Position numbers and translations under genes: made by a program
NCBI RefSeq assembly: GCF_032854445.1
Contig: NC_088301.1
Location: 21,881,808 to 21,945,807, forward strand
Origin: Liolophura sinensis
Taxonomy: Eukaryota; Mollusca; Polyplacophora; Chitonida; Chitonidae
Direction: 5' to 3'
DNA: 64,000 nt
The notes under the pieces: generated by a model
The model's database searches: none
Told to the model about the DNA's origin: nothing
Seen by the model: only the letters and a program-made list of their open reading frames with translations
Part shown: piece after piece, positions 1 to 11,129 of the stretch
Position numbering within the stretch: position 1 is the first letter of the stretch
Layout of the letters: every line of letters begins with the position of its first letter

Positions 1-1197
1 AGAGACCTTAGTGAAGGGGCAAAAATGACCAATCATTTTTCTTAAGTGTGTACCGCAGATTTCAGCTGACACGATCATACAATTTGGATTTCTATGGAAG
101 AACGTGTGATTGAAGATATGTGTTGAGAGGTTTTACTGGATGACATACATGTAGTTAAGAATGACCTGCACCTGGGTGGAACAAGTTGCATTTTTCAATT
201 CAACCAATTAAAAAAGTACTGTTTACATCGTGCAGGTGCATCGGCACTGGTGAACTCTTTTTGTATAAGACAGAAATCGTTGAGTATGTTGAAAAGATGG
301 TTCCCTATATAAAATAACACAGTCAGATGCGGCTAGGATAAAATCTTCGTGTCCAACCGATGACCTCCTTTCTTCTTTGTTAACCAATCATAACTGAATC
401 TAACTAGAAGCTCCTTGTTGTTTGCATAATGTGTCAGGGGACATAATTCTCGATCAATCTCCTTCCTAATGGAATAAGAGTAATCGTCTACATGTAAGAC
501 TTATGCAGAGAGAGGCGCAATAAAAAATGCTATGTCTGCGAAAAAAAACCCATTGGGCACAGGCATAAATTCTAACCGTGCGAACCTTGCCCCAGTTTGT
601 TGTTAAGTACCATTTGAATGTCTGGTATCAATTAAGGCTCTTATTTGTTTTTCTACTGCGATAAGGATGGTAATAAAGCTTAATCTGGATTTGCACATTT
701 TAGAATCGATAATGAGAATTGCATAATTGGAAGTGCTGGATTTGTGTCTGTAGGGTTGACAGAACGCTATAAGGCACGGTGCGAGTGAAGTTAATTGTTT
801 TATTTAACCTAACGGTTTCTTCTTAATTCAGTTCAATAATCAGTTTTGGTTTCTGTGAGCCGTTTACTTCCAATAAAAAAGGGTTCAACGACTACAATGC
901 AAACATTTTAAGGCGAGCTTTGGCTGTCAGGATGTAGGCAAGGATTTATAACTATGGCAAACAAAATCAATGAAATCAAGACGATCAATTAAATAACAAA
1001 TGAAATCCCTGTTTGACCTGAACAGCAATTTATTTATTTATTTATTTATTTGCATTTTAACATATGTTGTGGACCTATATGTTAAAAACACCTATTAGTG
1101 ATGGACGCATGGAAAAGTCTACACACTAATGTACGACTAATGAACGACTGGCATGGATCTACGTAGGTAAATGATTTCATTTTTCTTTTACTTGCAG
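1..1197. other. Probable intron/upstream DNA of the four-TM gene, no coding seen
   Basis: I see no convincing exon here. A TTTA microsatellite lies at about 1027-1052. The stretch ends in a pyrimidine-rich tract and an AG that form the acceptor of the exon starting at 1198. Earlier exons of that gene are either further upstream or outside the window. Confidence 0.4.
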
Positions 1198-1436
1198 GTG
1201 TTTTCACATTAACTGCACTCATATTATTCGGCAGCGAGATAAACCGATACCCTGAGGAAACCAAGGCTCGGATAGCCTGGTCGTTTGGCATGTGCGTGCT
1301 GTCTCTACTGTTTACACTAGCCACATCCGGTTTAGTACTGTTAGACCGGAAGTTGGAGTCATATAGCGCGGCCTCCACGCCGGATTCGGTATCCTTAGAC
1401 TTGTACCTTGACCAGGATGACGGATATAGATATTAA
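1198..1436 (+). CDS. Last exon of a four-transmembrane claudin/PMP22-like protein (partial)
   Basis: A T-rich tract followed by TTGCAG ends at 1197. Downstream, one frame stays open to a TAA at 1434-1436. The first two bases complete a codon, so the intron is phase 1. The roughly 78 residues begin with a hydrophobic stretch (VFTLTALILF), then a polar loop with GSEINRYPEETKAR, then a second hydrophobic helix with CVLSLLFTLATSGLVLL, a basic DRK stop-transfer and an acidic, Tyr-rich tail ending DDGYRY. This matches the third-to-fourth membrane segment layout of claudin/PMP22/EMP-type tetraspan proteins, which act at cell contacts or in membranes. The family call is from topology and general resemblance, not a search. 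No in-frame ATG lies near, which fits an internal acceptor rather than a single-exon gene. It could instead be another small four-TM family. Confidence 0.6.
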
Positions 1437-2500
1437 CGGTGGGTGCAAATCATCAATCCCGTTGGTCAGTTACGTTATGCAGTGAATGTGAGCGAGTTTG
1501 TTTTCATCCGTATTATTATGGATAGCGTCAAGTGCAAATGATGCATTAAGGAAACAGGACGGGTTCAGCTGCACCACAGAATTCTATCGTGCTCAATGAA
1601 CATGTTCTCTGTTTTTTCGTCGGCAATTAAGACTTAATGAACAGTCTTAGGATGTCAGGATCGTCTTTCACACCAAGAGAAAATTACTACATGCATCAGT
1701 GGAGATGGCCGTTATCTTCACGGCTAAGGAAACCACAGGACACCTTTGTACGGGACAACAGTTAACATTTGTAATTAGCGCAAAGTCACAGAACGCCGTT
1801 AAAAGGAACAACAGATTTCCTTCTTGGCCAAATAAAACTCACACACGCCGTTAAAGGGGATGACAGTTCTTCTTTATGGCGTGAGTGAGCTAACAGCACT
1901 CCCTTATAGTAGATGACGGTTCCTCTTCTTCACCATGGCAAACTCACAAGACGATTCAATCTCAGAACACGTCTTTAAAAGAAATCACGTCTTATTCTTC
2001 TTGAAACAGACGTGATAACCGACCATCTCATAACGATATTGAGTATTTATCTCTGGGAACATTCAAAAAATCTGAGATCTGAGAAAGCGAACACGCGTCT
2101 GACTACATCATGGTAATCGTCGAATCTGGGACTCTCTAACTGGACAGTAGACCGGTGGAAACGCTTGGCTGGCAGTTGGTTTGGTTTCTCCAGTATCTGA
2201 TCGTTTTCCTCTGACCATAACCCTGACTGCCGTCACACTTAGTAAAATATTTTTAAGTTCAACGCCAAGTGCATGATTAAAATACTGATGAATTCCAATT
2301 GTAACAAAAAGGGCTTTGTGAACCACGTTGCATTTTGTGAACGAACCATGTTAACATGAGACTACACTCTTACCTTCTGACACTGCCGAGCTCTATGTTC
2401 TCTTCTTTTTAACCATATTTAGCTCAATGGGATATCTTTTCTGTTTTCTGTCGTGGCAGCGAATCGAGTCCAAGCTGGATTAACAATTGTTCCCTTCGAA
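1437..2500. other. Presumed 3' UTR and flank, no gene seen
   Basis: I see no conserved frame. Between about 1787 and 1920 there is a weak, diverged direct repeat built on CGCCGTTAAA and a following thymine- and cytosine-rich stretch. Confidence 0.3.
1831..1836 (+). promoter_or_regulatory. Candidate poly(A) signal AATAAA
   Basis: This is the first canonical AATAAA I noted downstream of the stop at 1436, about 395 bases into the presumed 3' UTR. Single hexamers are common in AT-rich DNA, so this is a weak assignment. Confidence 0.25.
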
Positions 2501-2510
2501 TACACGTATA

Positions 2511-2675
2511 TTATTAGTTTGCATACAACGGAAACATGCATTGAGCCAACAACATGCATTGAGCCAACAACAGACTATAGAGCTTGGACCCGTTCCACTA
2601 CATGTGCATTATTAGTTTGTACACGACAAAAACATGACATGAGCCAACAAGACTATACAGCTTGGACCCGGAGTG
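2511..2675 (+). repeat. Short local duplication with a nested 18-bp repeat
   Basis: A segment running from TATTAGTTTGCATAC to AGCTTGGACCCG is followed directly by a second diverged copy ending in the same AGCTTGGACCCG. Within the first copy the 18-mer CATGCATTGAGCCAACAA occurs twice in a row. The open frame across it (2453-2740) is a by-product of the repeat, not a gene I can support. Confidence 0.6.
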
Positions 2676-5600
2676 ATTTAGACAAAAAAGCCTCGCTATT
2701 GTACCGTTTGTTCTGTAGAAGTAAACATACTCCAATATGAATTAAAACAAAGGCATATGATACATATTTATGATTAGCGTCATTAATACATAGGTCGTGA
2801 ATTACGAACATTTCATGTTTTACTTTATTCGGGTAAGGTTTTTTTTTATTTTCACTTGTAATGACATTCCGCACTTTACAGGTCCATGTCAGGTAATTGT
2901 TTGATATGGACCTCGATAAATAAACTTGGGTGGAAATGAATATTTTCGCAAGGAATAACCAAGGGATTGTGTGTGAGGTAACTCATAATGATTGAGCGGA
3001 AACATAAACGTATAATTGCGTCGCAAAATACTCTCCGAGGGACATGCGTTCACTTTTAGCTCGTACTTTACTTGTGACGAATCCCGGAAATGACAAAGGC
3101 AGAATCCAAGACGTCGTTTAAATGTCGTTAAACGGACGCTGAAATATTGTTTCTGTTAACTCGACGTTTATAGTGGTACAGCTCAAGTCCAAGATGTCCC
3201 ACCTGAGAATGGTGCTCGACTTGTCACAGTCAGACATAAACAGTTCATCAGGCTAAAAAGTAAAGCTGTCAAACCCCTTCATGAAGCGATGTATGCGGTT
3301 ACAAATTTGGTGAAATAAATATATACGTATTGAATGCGATTAACTGATGTTTTCATTTGTGCAAAGAATATTGAAAATCTTATGGATCGAAGGCTAGCAT
3401 AAAGCAAAAACATACTCACTCTTTTTTAGTCTTTATGGTTTTGTATCGTGTATTTATAAGATATTTACATTTATACTTGTTATATAGTCGGGACATATGG
3501 TTGTTATATGGGATATAAGGCACGAAAATTAATTATTATATTGTAATGTCTTATGCAGTAGTTCATAAGCGTTATGCTGTTCTGGCTTTTAGCTGTAATT
3601 CCGACCAAAATATTCTTTTCAGTAGAAAAGACAACAGAATAAAGAGTAAAACCAGAACAGCGAGGACAGTGTTATAGCTGTCAAATGTTCATACGCCATT
3701 GCTGAAATTCGGCTTCTCTTCAGTTTACCTCAGTTAGGGTTTTCTTCTGGCTGTTCATGGGAAAGCTCATATAGGGACAATTTCTATTTTCACTTTATCG
3801 CACCATGCTTTAGCAGAATTAAGGCCTCAGTACGAAGCGTATTTCAATGATAATAATTCTGTAATGTAGTCAGACCAATACGGATACAACGTAAAAACTA
3901 CTTACATAAAGGCCAATCAACAGATTGCTATAACCTCTGTTTCAAGACAGACATAATTTCATGTTTGCCTGTTAAGCAATTTTTTTTTATCAGATAACTG
4001 TAAGGATTTGTCAAGAATTCGTGGAACGCTTGCCAAAGTATGGAATTGTTTTTTTTTCCCATTTCCATATGGCCAAACTAATCAAAACGCTGATTCTGGA
4101 TTTTCACCGGTTGTGTGATAAGTGTCTGATGAGGTGATTTAGAAGCATACTTACAAAGCAAGTATTTTGCCAAATATTTTCTACATACAGTGTATATTAT
4201 ATTTTACAGCCGAGTAATGGCCAGGATTTTTGGTACAACAGAAAGCTGGAAATGGAAATACCGAACCGGTTGTAGCCTGGTGCATTAAAAGTTGTTGAAA
4301 GAGTCCTTTTTGAGATATATAAAAATCGCTTAAATGTAACAGTCTGAAAACATATTATTTATTGGCTATGATAAATTTACGGTTTGTTAGGCTTATGATC
4401 GACAAGATATGAATAAAAGGCACAAACCGTTTTACGGACATATTAAGTGATGATTTACCAGCTATCACACTGTCGTTACTGATCTGGTTTTACTCTGTAT
4501 GTCATAGTCTTTTATATTTTTAACCATTTTTCGTGTGTGAGTGTACAGGCCATTCTTCTGATGTAAAGGTACAGAATTTTCTACTGACGTTCTGGTGGTG
4601 AAGGAAAGCTCTCGTGGAACATTGGATCACTTATGACCGTGAAATATGGCCAACTAAACATAGCTGTATCTGATACCTATCCTGAACTGTCGGGGTGATG
4701 GAACGTTGTATTGCAATTCGTCAAGTTTGTGGATGGCATCTTTGTCGTTCTCTCTTGTTACGGTGCCTCACTCCACTAAGCCGCCAAGCGTTCGGTAAAC
4801 CAAACTACTAAGCTTACGTCCTGGGAGACAGTGCCGTCAACGGCTCATATAGAAGATTAACTGGTATGCGGTCCAATTACAGACTATCCCCGAGGGAAGA
4901 GTATGTCATAAACTCTCATCGACTTTGTACACGTCTCTGAATCGCCCTAGGCCAGTCGATGGCAGTTGGAACTCTTGTCAGCAAGCCCTTATCATTGGAA
5001 CCTTTCTGGACGCAAATCACCACCATCTGTCTGAGAGGAGTAATTCCTACTCCCGTCTAATTGGTAATAAATGGAACCTTAATATAAGCAAACACTGACA
5101 CCCCGTGTATTTGACCGAAAAGAGGCGGATTTGCACAGGTCTCTTGGACATAAAGATAGACACAATATCCCCCTATTATATCGTCCCCATCTATATTTCC
5201 ATATAAAGAAAAGGAACATGGCGGAGTTCACAGAGAACATTTCATTGAATTGTTACCATAATTACCTTGAGAAAAAAATCACCTAATATTAACCGCTTAC
5301 GCGCCGTGTACATTTAGCAGCCATGTTGTGGCTTTTTTTTATATCACACCGAAATATACCAATACACGCGGAACCTACTGGTATTCTTTCTTAGCTGTGG
5401 GTGTTGCTTTTTTTTAACCCTTTGTATTGTCGCAAGTACATTGTAGTGGAAAAAATTTGTACTTGATATATTTCTATTGAATGTGCCACTCTCGATTGTT
5501 TTTTTTTCTTTTCTTCACTCAGCACTTGTTTACGTCCGATTTAATCCAGGAAGTTATTCCTCAATTTCTTTTACGTAGCTTACTTAATTATCAATTTCCT

Positions 5601-5740
5601 CAAATTTAAAGGAATCCACTTGTTGTGGTCACCTACCTGTCATGACAAAAAATATATCGATTTCAATCAACCTAGAGATAATCAAATTTCTTTTTTACAG
5701 AATTAGATGCAGTCTTTCACATTAAGTTCAAAAGCCGCTT
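2676..5740. other. Long stretch without recognisable genes
   Basis: AT-rich DNA with frequent stops in all frames. The only structure I can name is one copy, near 4437-4500, of the motif TTACCAGCTATCACACTGTCGTT that recurs in inverted pairs at 10.2-11.2 and 18.2-20.6 kb. Confidence 0.4.
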
Positions 5741-5749
5741 TATAAATCT

Positions 5750-6312
5750 TGCTGACGATGTAAGGATTGCCCGAAGTCACCCAACAGAGAACATAGTCTT
5801 AATGTCCGTGCTACCTGTGAGGGTTGCCCGAAGTCACCCAACAGAGAACATAGTCTTAATGTCCGTGCTACCAGTGAGGATTGTCTAAAGTCACCAAACA
5901 CAAAACATGGCCTTAATGTCAGTGTTCCCTGTGAGGATTGTCTAGAGTCACTAAACACAGAACATAGCGTAAACGTCCGTGTTACCTGTGAGGATTGTCT
6001 AGAGTCGCCAAACACAAAATATAGTCTTAATGTCAATGTTACCTGTGAGGATTGTCTAGAGTCACCAAGCACAGAACATAGTGTAAACGTCCGTGTTACC
6101 TGTGATGATTGTCTAAAGTCATCAAACACAAAATATAGCCTTAAATTTCAATGTAACCTGTGAGGATTGTCTAGAGTTACCAAGCACAAAACATAGCCTT
6201 AATGTCAGTGTTACCTGTGAGGATTGTCTAAAGTCACCAAACACAAAAGATAGCCTTAATGTCAGTGTTACCTGTGAGGATTGTCTAGAGTCAGCAAACA
6301 CAAAACATAGCC
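5750..6312 (+). repeat. 57-bp minisatellite, array 1 (about 10 units)
   Basis: Tandem units of 57 bp, of the type CCTGTGAGGATTGTCTAGAG plus TCACCAAACACAAAACATAG plus a GCCTTAATGTCAGTGTTA-like end. Read on the plus strand the unit is 19 codons with a CEDCLESPNTKHSLNV-like pattern. The reverse strand is open over 5740-6129 as well. A one-base shift near 6143-6165 breaks the plus-strand frame. Orientation is opposite to array 2 at 7.9 kb. Late units near the right end diverge and run into a SINE fragment. Confidence 0.9.
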
Positions 6313-6354
6313 CAGCTGAGGTACGCAGTTTTTATGAAGGTTAATTTATAAATT

Positions 6355-6419
6355 ATTATTTATTTATTTCGTTGGTGTTTTACGCCGTATTCAAGAATAT
6401 TTCACTTATACGACGGCGG
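6355..6419 (-). mobile_element. SINE 3'-tail fragment
   Basis: TATTTATTT followed by GTTGGTGTTTTACGCCGTAT, TCAAGAATATTTCACTTATA and CGACGGCGG is the reverse complement of the 3' half of the tRNA-headed SINE seen throughout the window. The head is missing. Confidence 0.75.
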
Positions 6420-6528
6420 AATTTACAAAATATTAATAATAATAAATAAATAAAATATTATGAATAATGATTAAATTCCTTGGGTCATTCCCGTATCACT
6501 GAAAACTGACTGACCTTATTCCGGCCTA

Positions 6529-6837
6529 ATGTCTTACTTTGTATATTTTCCTACTTTGGTAGTTTTTGTTGAGTGTTGCTGGAGAAAATCTAGAGATAGT
6601 CTCGCAGTATTACCGCACAATAGTGCAGGGGTACAAGCTGAATTGACCAATATCCTCTTGGAGCTCATGAGTGATATGCTGCCAGATTGCTCCCAAAACA
6701 CCATGGTGAAGGCAGGAAGGAGCAATAGACCAGACACCTTGAAAATGTTCCTCATAGACACAAATTCCGATGTCGATACTCCCATGCGGATTCTCACTGA
6801 CAATATGTTACGAATAACACCTGCTGATAATCAATAA
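6529..6837 (+). CDS. Unrecognised open frame, 102 codons, doubtful
   Basis: This frame lies between the two inverted 57-bp arrays. Its composition is more balanced than the surroundings and it includes segments such as ELTNILLELMSDMLPDC and FLIDTNSDVDTPMRILTDN. A TTTCCTACTTTGGTAG acceptor-like string lies just inside the start. I do not recognise the family. The opposite strand is open over almost the same span (6534-6803), which weakens the case. It could be a stray exon, a transposase fragment or chance. Confidence 0.15.
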   Translation: MSYFVYFPTLVVFVECCWRKSRDSLAVLPHNSAGVQAELTNILLELMSDMLPDCSQNTMVKAGRSNRPDTLKMFLIDTNSDVDTPMRILTDNMLRITPADNQ

Positions 6838-7900
6838 TTTATACATTAGCTTAGACAACTGAAGGCAACTAAACCTTAATTGTCTAGAACTACGGGCAGC
6901 CACAAATGGAACATTTTTTCTGCATTTGTATATTTAGGATAGTGCCAGTATCTAGCTTCCCATTAACTTTACTACAACAGCTACCTCAGAGATGTGTGGC
7001 TTTAATTTCCATATTGTTAACTTTCCAATCAAATGAGGGAAACATTTCAGAGGAGTATACCTGTAGCCTATACACAGACTGACTTTGTAATACGTTAGAG
7101 CTGTACTAACATGATGAGTGGTTCAATTTAACATCATAATGTATCCTTACACAGATATCTATGACAAGGTTTTATAGTAAATTTTCACTGCCCAAGGCTG
7201 TTTGAAACTTGTCATTTTAGCAAAACGTGAGTAGGTTCCTGCCTATAATTCCACTTTTCAAACGTTAGAAGCTTAGAGCTTGATCATAACACATTAAGCG
7301 TTGCCTGAATGCTTCTTGTCGAAACAGAGATTTATTATACTAGACGTCAACCAAACCTGAATATTGAAGGTCAATTGTCGCAAGGCCAACATCGTTTAAG
7401 ATAAACCACCATTGAACCAAGCAAGTATAAAAAGTACGAAAATAGGATGGAATAACGCGACAAGAAGCAATCATGTTAGAAAAGTGACGAGGAATGACGT
7501 CAGAAGCTACCTTTGAAAGCGGCTTTGGTTTGACTTGAAATTTAAAACTCGGATATTCGTTTGTTCTATTGTTAACATTCGGACTAGCGGTATCCACATC
7601 CTTACGTGCCACAGGCCATGTAATAGTAGAATTTTTATACATGTAGCTCTAAGTCACGGGCAAACTCTTGACGTCATAGCGACACCTTCTGGCAAAAGAC
7701 ATTATTGAATTCATTATACTGTAAAGGTCCCAAATATTTTTAGTACAAAGGAAGAATCTATTTGGAGTTAGAGAATCGGACTGACATGCGTCAATACCCA
7801 GTGCCAAATTGGTTCACAAGACCCCGTGTAAAAGAATAGGGTCAGCGGTGTTTGACCATTCTATTCTAGTAAATTCAAATAATCTTTACAGCTTCATCAT
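6838..7900. other. Spacer between the inverted 57-bp arrays
   Basis: I see no supported gene. With the stretch from 6420 onward it forms a roughly 1.6-kb spacer between two arrays of opposite orientation, so a transcript across it could fold into a long imperfect hairpin. Confidence 0.4.
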
Positions 7901-7904
7901 TTCT

Positions 7905-8966
7905 GTATTTGATGACTTCAGACAATCCTCACAGGTAGCAAGAACATTAAGTCTATGTTCTGTGTTTGGTAACTGTAGACAATCCTCACAGGTAACTCGG
8001 ACGTTTACACTATGTTCTGTGTTTGGTGACTCTAGACAGTCCTTACAGGTTACACTGAAAATAAGGTTATGTTTTGTGTTTGGTGACTCCTCACAATCCT
8101 CACAGGTAACACGGACGTTTACACTATGTTCTGTGTTTGGTGACTTTAGACAATCCTCACAGGTAACACGGACGTTTACACTATGTTCTGTGTTTGCTGA
8201 CTCTAGACAATCCTCACAGGTAACACTGACTTTAAGGCTATGTTTTGTGTTTGGTGACTTTAGACAATCCTCACAGGTAACACTGACATTAAGGCTATGT
8301 TTTGTGCTTGGTAACTCTAGACAATCCTCACAGGTTACATTGAAATTTAAGGCTATATTTTGTGTTTGATGACTTTAGACAATCATCACAGGTAACACGG
8401 ACGTTTACACTATGTTCTGTGTTTGGTGACTCTAGACAATCCTCACTGGTAGCACGGACATTAAGGCTATGTTTTGTGTTTGGTGACTCTAGACAATCCT
8501 CACTGGTAGCACGGACATTAAGGCTATGTTTTGTGTTTGGTGACTCTAGACAATCCTCACAGGTAACACTGACATTAAGGCTATGTTTTGCGTTTGGTGA
8601 CTCCTCACAATCCTCACAGGTAACACTGACCTTAAGGCTATGTTCTGTGTTTGGTGACTTTAGACAATCCTCACAGGTAACACGGACGTTTACACTATGT
8701 TCTGTGTTTGGTGACTGTAGACAATCCTCACAGGTAACACTGACATTAAGTCTATGTTTTGTGTTTGGTGACTGTAGACAATCCTCACAGGTAACACTGA
8801 CATTAAGGCTATGTTTTGTGTTTGGTGACTCTAGACAATCCTCACAGGTAACACGGACATTAAGGCTATGTCCTGTGTTTAGTGACTTTAAACAATCCTC
8901 ACAGGTATCACTGACATTAAGGCTATGTTTTGTGTTTGGTGACTCTAGACAATCCTCACAGGTATG
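7905..8966 (-). repeat. 57-bp minisatellite, array 2 (about 18 units), inverted relative to array 1
   Basis: Units read as the reverse complement of array 1, with TTTGGTGACTCTAGACAATC followed by CTCACAGGTAACACTGACAT and AAGGCTATGTTTTGTG. Units vary mainly between ACACTGACATTAAGGCTATG and ACACGGACGTTTACACTATG forms. Because 57 is a multiple of three and neither strand contains a stop in the favoured frame, both strands show long open frames (plus 7809-8369 and 8362-8967, minus 8328-9020). Confidence 0.92.
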
Positions 8967-9020
8967 ATGCTCTAGACCGATGTTATTCCCAACGATTGGC
9001 ACATCTTGCACTTTGTGCAC
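8328..9020 (-). CDS. Repeat-encoded open frame with 19-residue CxxC repeats (hypothetical)
   Basis: A 230-codon frame starts at an ATG at 9020 outside the array. It has a short unique leader (MHKVQDVPIVGNNIGLEHH) and then about 11 repeats of the pattern TCEDCLESPNTKHSLNV plus two or three residues. Each repeat carries a CxxC pair, spaced regularly. It ends where a unit carries a one-base shift (SLKFQCNL then stop). I know of no family for it. A real secreted or zinc-binding repeat protein is possible, but the plus strand is equally open. The simplest reading is a minisatellite with a unit divisible by three. Confidence 0.2.
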   Translation of the reverse strand: MHKVQDVPIVGNNIGLEHHTCEDCLESPNTKHSLNVSDTCEDCLKSLNTGHSLNVRVTCEDCLESPNTKHSLNVSVTCEDCLQSPNTKHRLNVSVTCEDCLQSPNTEHSVNVRVTCEDCLKSPNTEHSLKVSVTCEDCEESPNAKHSLNVSVTCEDCLESPNTKHSLNVRATSEDCLESPNTKHSLNVRATSEDCLESPNTEHSVNVRVTCDDCLKSSNTKYSLKFQCNL

Positions 9021-10120
9021 TAGCCATGATCATCTAACAAAGGACCTGGTACGGTGAGGAGGAAAATCGGTCCCAGTCAGGTATGACAGGGAAAAGTGAA
9101 ACCTTATAAATCCCAGCACATTTATGCAAATTTGCAAATCAGAAGTATACAACTTGGTCGAAGCACCCATATAAGTTATATGACCATGAAAGAGATTGTT
9201 ACTTAGTAATAACCCTCCAAAAATGCACTCTCTATCAAAAACTCTTTAATTTTTCGTTCAAACGAAGCACTGTTTTTTTAATTTACAGTTAACCAGAAAA
9301 ATATCTTAGAAACTTCCATGTGTGTATTTCTACGTGTTGTCAAGGTTTCGATCTGGTTAACGTTTGTCTTCATATGTAAAACAAACTTTATAAAATGATC
9401 AATTTTGCCATATTCTTCATAGTACAGTGAACTAACCAAGTCACTTTGGAGAACAGATTTCATTTCAGGGAAGAGTTCAAATCTTTGTTGTTCTTTATTT
9501 GCTTGAAAACATACTTTTGTGTGAATAAAAATACAAGCTAAATAAGTAACGTGCGGCAACTACATGGCACGTGCGAAGATCATACTTGAATGCTGCTTGA
9601 GAGGAGAAGTGGTCGTCTAGCTATCATCAAAATTAACACGTTACGCGTAGTGGAAGTGTAAGGCTCAAAGCTACATTTTCTATATATTTATTTAATTGAT
9701 TAGTGCATAACTGCGTGCTGAAAATTTTTTCAGCAAGTTATATTTGTGCATGATAGAGTGATTTCCATGGTGTCTACTTTAAAGAAAATTTATTTCAGTG
9801 TGACTGCAGTAGGCTACCATTTTGTCTTGAGGTACACAGTTTCTGACGCTGGGGCCTCTTCCCCGCCTTACCATACTAGGTCTTTTAACTGACCTTATTT
9901 CGCTTTAAAGGCCAATGGAAACCATGGGCGAACATAATTTATACGTTATATTCTTGAGAAGGCAAATGATATCAAAGACCGCCGAAGATGACCTACTAGT
10001 GTTGTAGCCCGCTTATTTCCAAGTAGGGTTCCTGTAACATTGATGACAGGTTAAACCACCAGACTTTGGCAAGGCACATTCTAACTTTTCCGCGTGTTAT
10101 GTACCAGACTGATTTCAAAT
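9021..10120. other. No recognisable gene
   Basis: AT-rich DNA without a supported frame. The 9278-9559 minus-strand open frame has no recognisable domain and low-complexity composition. Confidence 0.35.
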
Positions 10121-10800
10121 TGGAAGACAGGTGAGCCTCAACAAAGATTGTCCATTACTTATTGTCACCAAAGTATTATTTGCTACTTTTTAAGTATTTA
10201 CATAAACAGTTGGAATAAAACCCTAGCCCAGGTAAATTGATCAGAGACCGTATTTCACTGGTTAGGTGTGACCATTTGCCAAATATCACATTGTCGTCGC
10301 TGCTCTGGGTTTACTCTCTGTTTGTATAGTTTTTATTATCGTGGTTGGTTTTATTTCTTTTAATCATTGGTGCTTTACACCGTTCTCAAGAACGGTTCAC
10401 TTATACGAAGGCGGCCAGCATTGTGGTGGGAGGAAACTGGGTTATCATGGTTGGGAAAGGCTGATCGTTCACACTGAGCTATATCACACTCTGTAGTTAT
10501 CGAAAATATTTGAAAAAAGTATATACTATGTTAGTTTTGTAAAGAGTTCTTTGGAAGGGATGCACATAAACATCTTTGGAGAAATAAATTTCTCATCTAT
10601 TCTCTTGGCAAGGGCCTCTAGAGATGACTTCTTTCACTATACAATCGTAAATTACAAGTTTTAAGTTTTTGTTTACATTAATGCTTTTGATTTACTGAGT
10701 TACATAGGCCCCATGGAACCAGTTCCTGCGAGATCGTTATCTTCCCGCTGTTAACCAAGGGATCATGTATACCCAGTACCCAGCCGAATAGTTAAAACAT
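10120..10800 (+). repeat. Composite repeat, left block (block Y), copy 1
   Basis: Matches the block at 17880-18560 in order over most of its length. Shared strings include ATTACTTATTGTCACCA, GGTGTGACCATTTGCCAA, ACTATATCACACTC-like sequence, a CACTATACAATCG/ATACGATCG stretch and the GGCCCCAT...CCAGTTCCTG end. A SINE tail (10362-10455) interrupts it. Its CACATTGTCGTCGCTGCT motif recurs inverted in block Z. Confidence 0.7.
10362..10455 (-). mobile_element. SINE fragment inside block Y
   Basis: Reverse-complement SINE tail (ATTGGTGCTTTACACCGTTC) followed by the AAGGCGGCCAGCATTGTGGT segment and GGAGGAAACTGGG. The tRNA-like head is missing. Confidence 0.75.
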
Positions 10801-10852
10801 TCCTGAGTGAGGCGTGAACACCAACCAAATAAATAAACAAATCAAGTAATAG

Positions 10853-11071
10853 CGGCGTCTTCGTTACCGACTGGTCAACTGGAAGTTGAAGTGCAGCTCA
10901 CACTGGCTTCCTCTCCAATCCTACGTGGATGGTATACAGCAACCTGTGGACAATCGCGAGTTTCCCCGTGCTTGGACAGGTTCCCTCCCACCATTATGCT
11001 GTTTGCCGTCGAATAAGTGAAATATTCTTGAATACGACGTAAAACATCACATAAATAAATAATCAAACAAT
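10853..11071 (+). mobile_element. tRNA-headed SINE, internally deleted head
   Basis: Contains AGCTCACACTGGCTTCCTCT, a CCTGTGGACAATCGCGAG segment, CTCCCACCATTATGCTG, GTGAAATATTCTTGAATACG and an AAATAAATAATCAAACAATA end. The same SINE-then-block-Z arrangement occurs at 20209-20530, which suggests it was inserted before the two segments separated. Confidence 0.8.
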
Positions 11072-11129
11072 AACATTTAACAATCGCAATGTAAAAGATT
11101 CCAGCAAAGAGAGAAAAACATCATCGACG

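Noticed and set aside
5740-6129. Minus-strand 129-codon frame in array 1
   Set aside because: It is an antisense reading of the minisatellite and starts inside a repeat unit.
7809-8967. Long plus-strand open frames over the 57-bp array as protein genes
   Set aside because: They contain the same repeat as the minus-strand frame, and their openness follows from a unit length divisible by three. They have no independent leader or splice signals.
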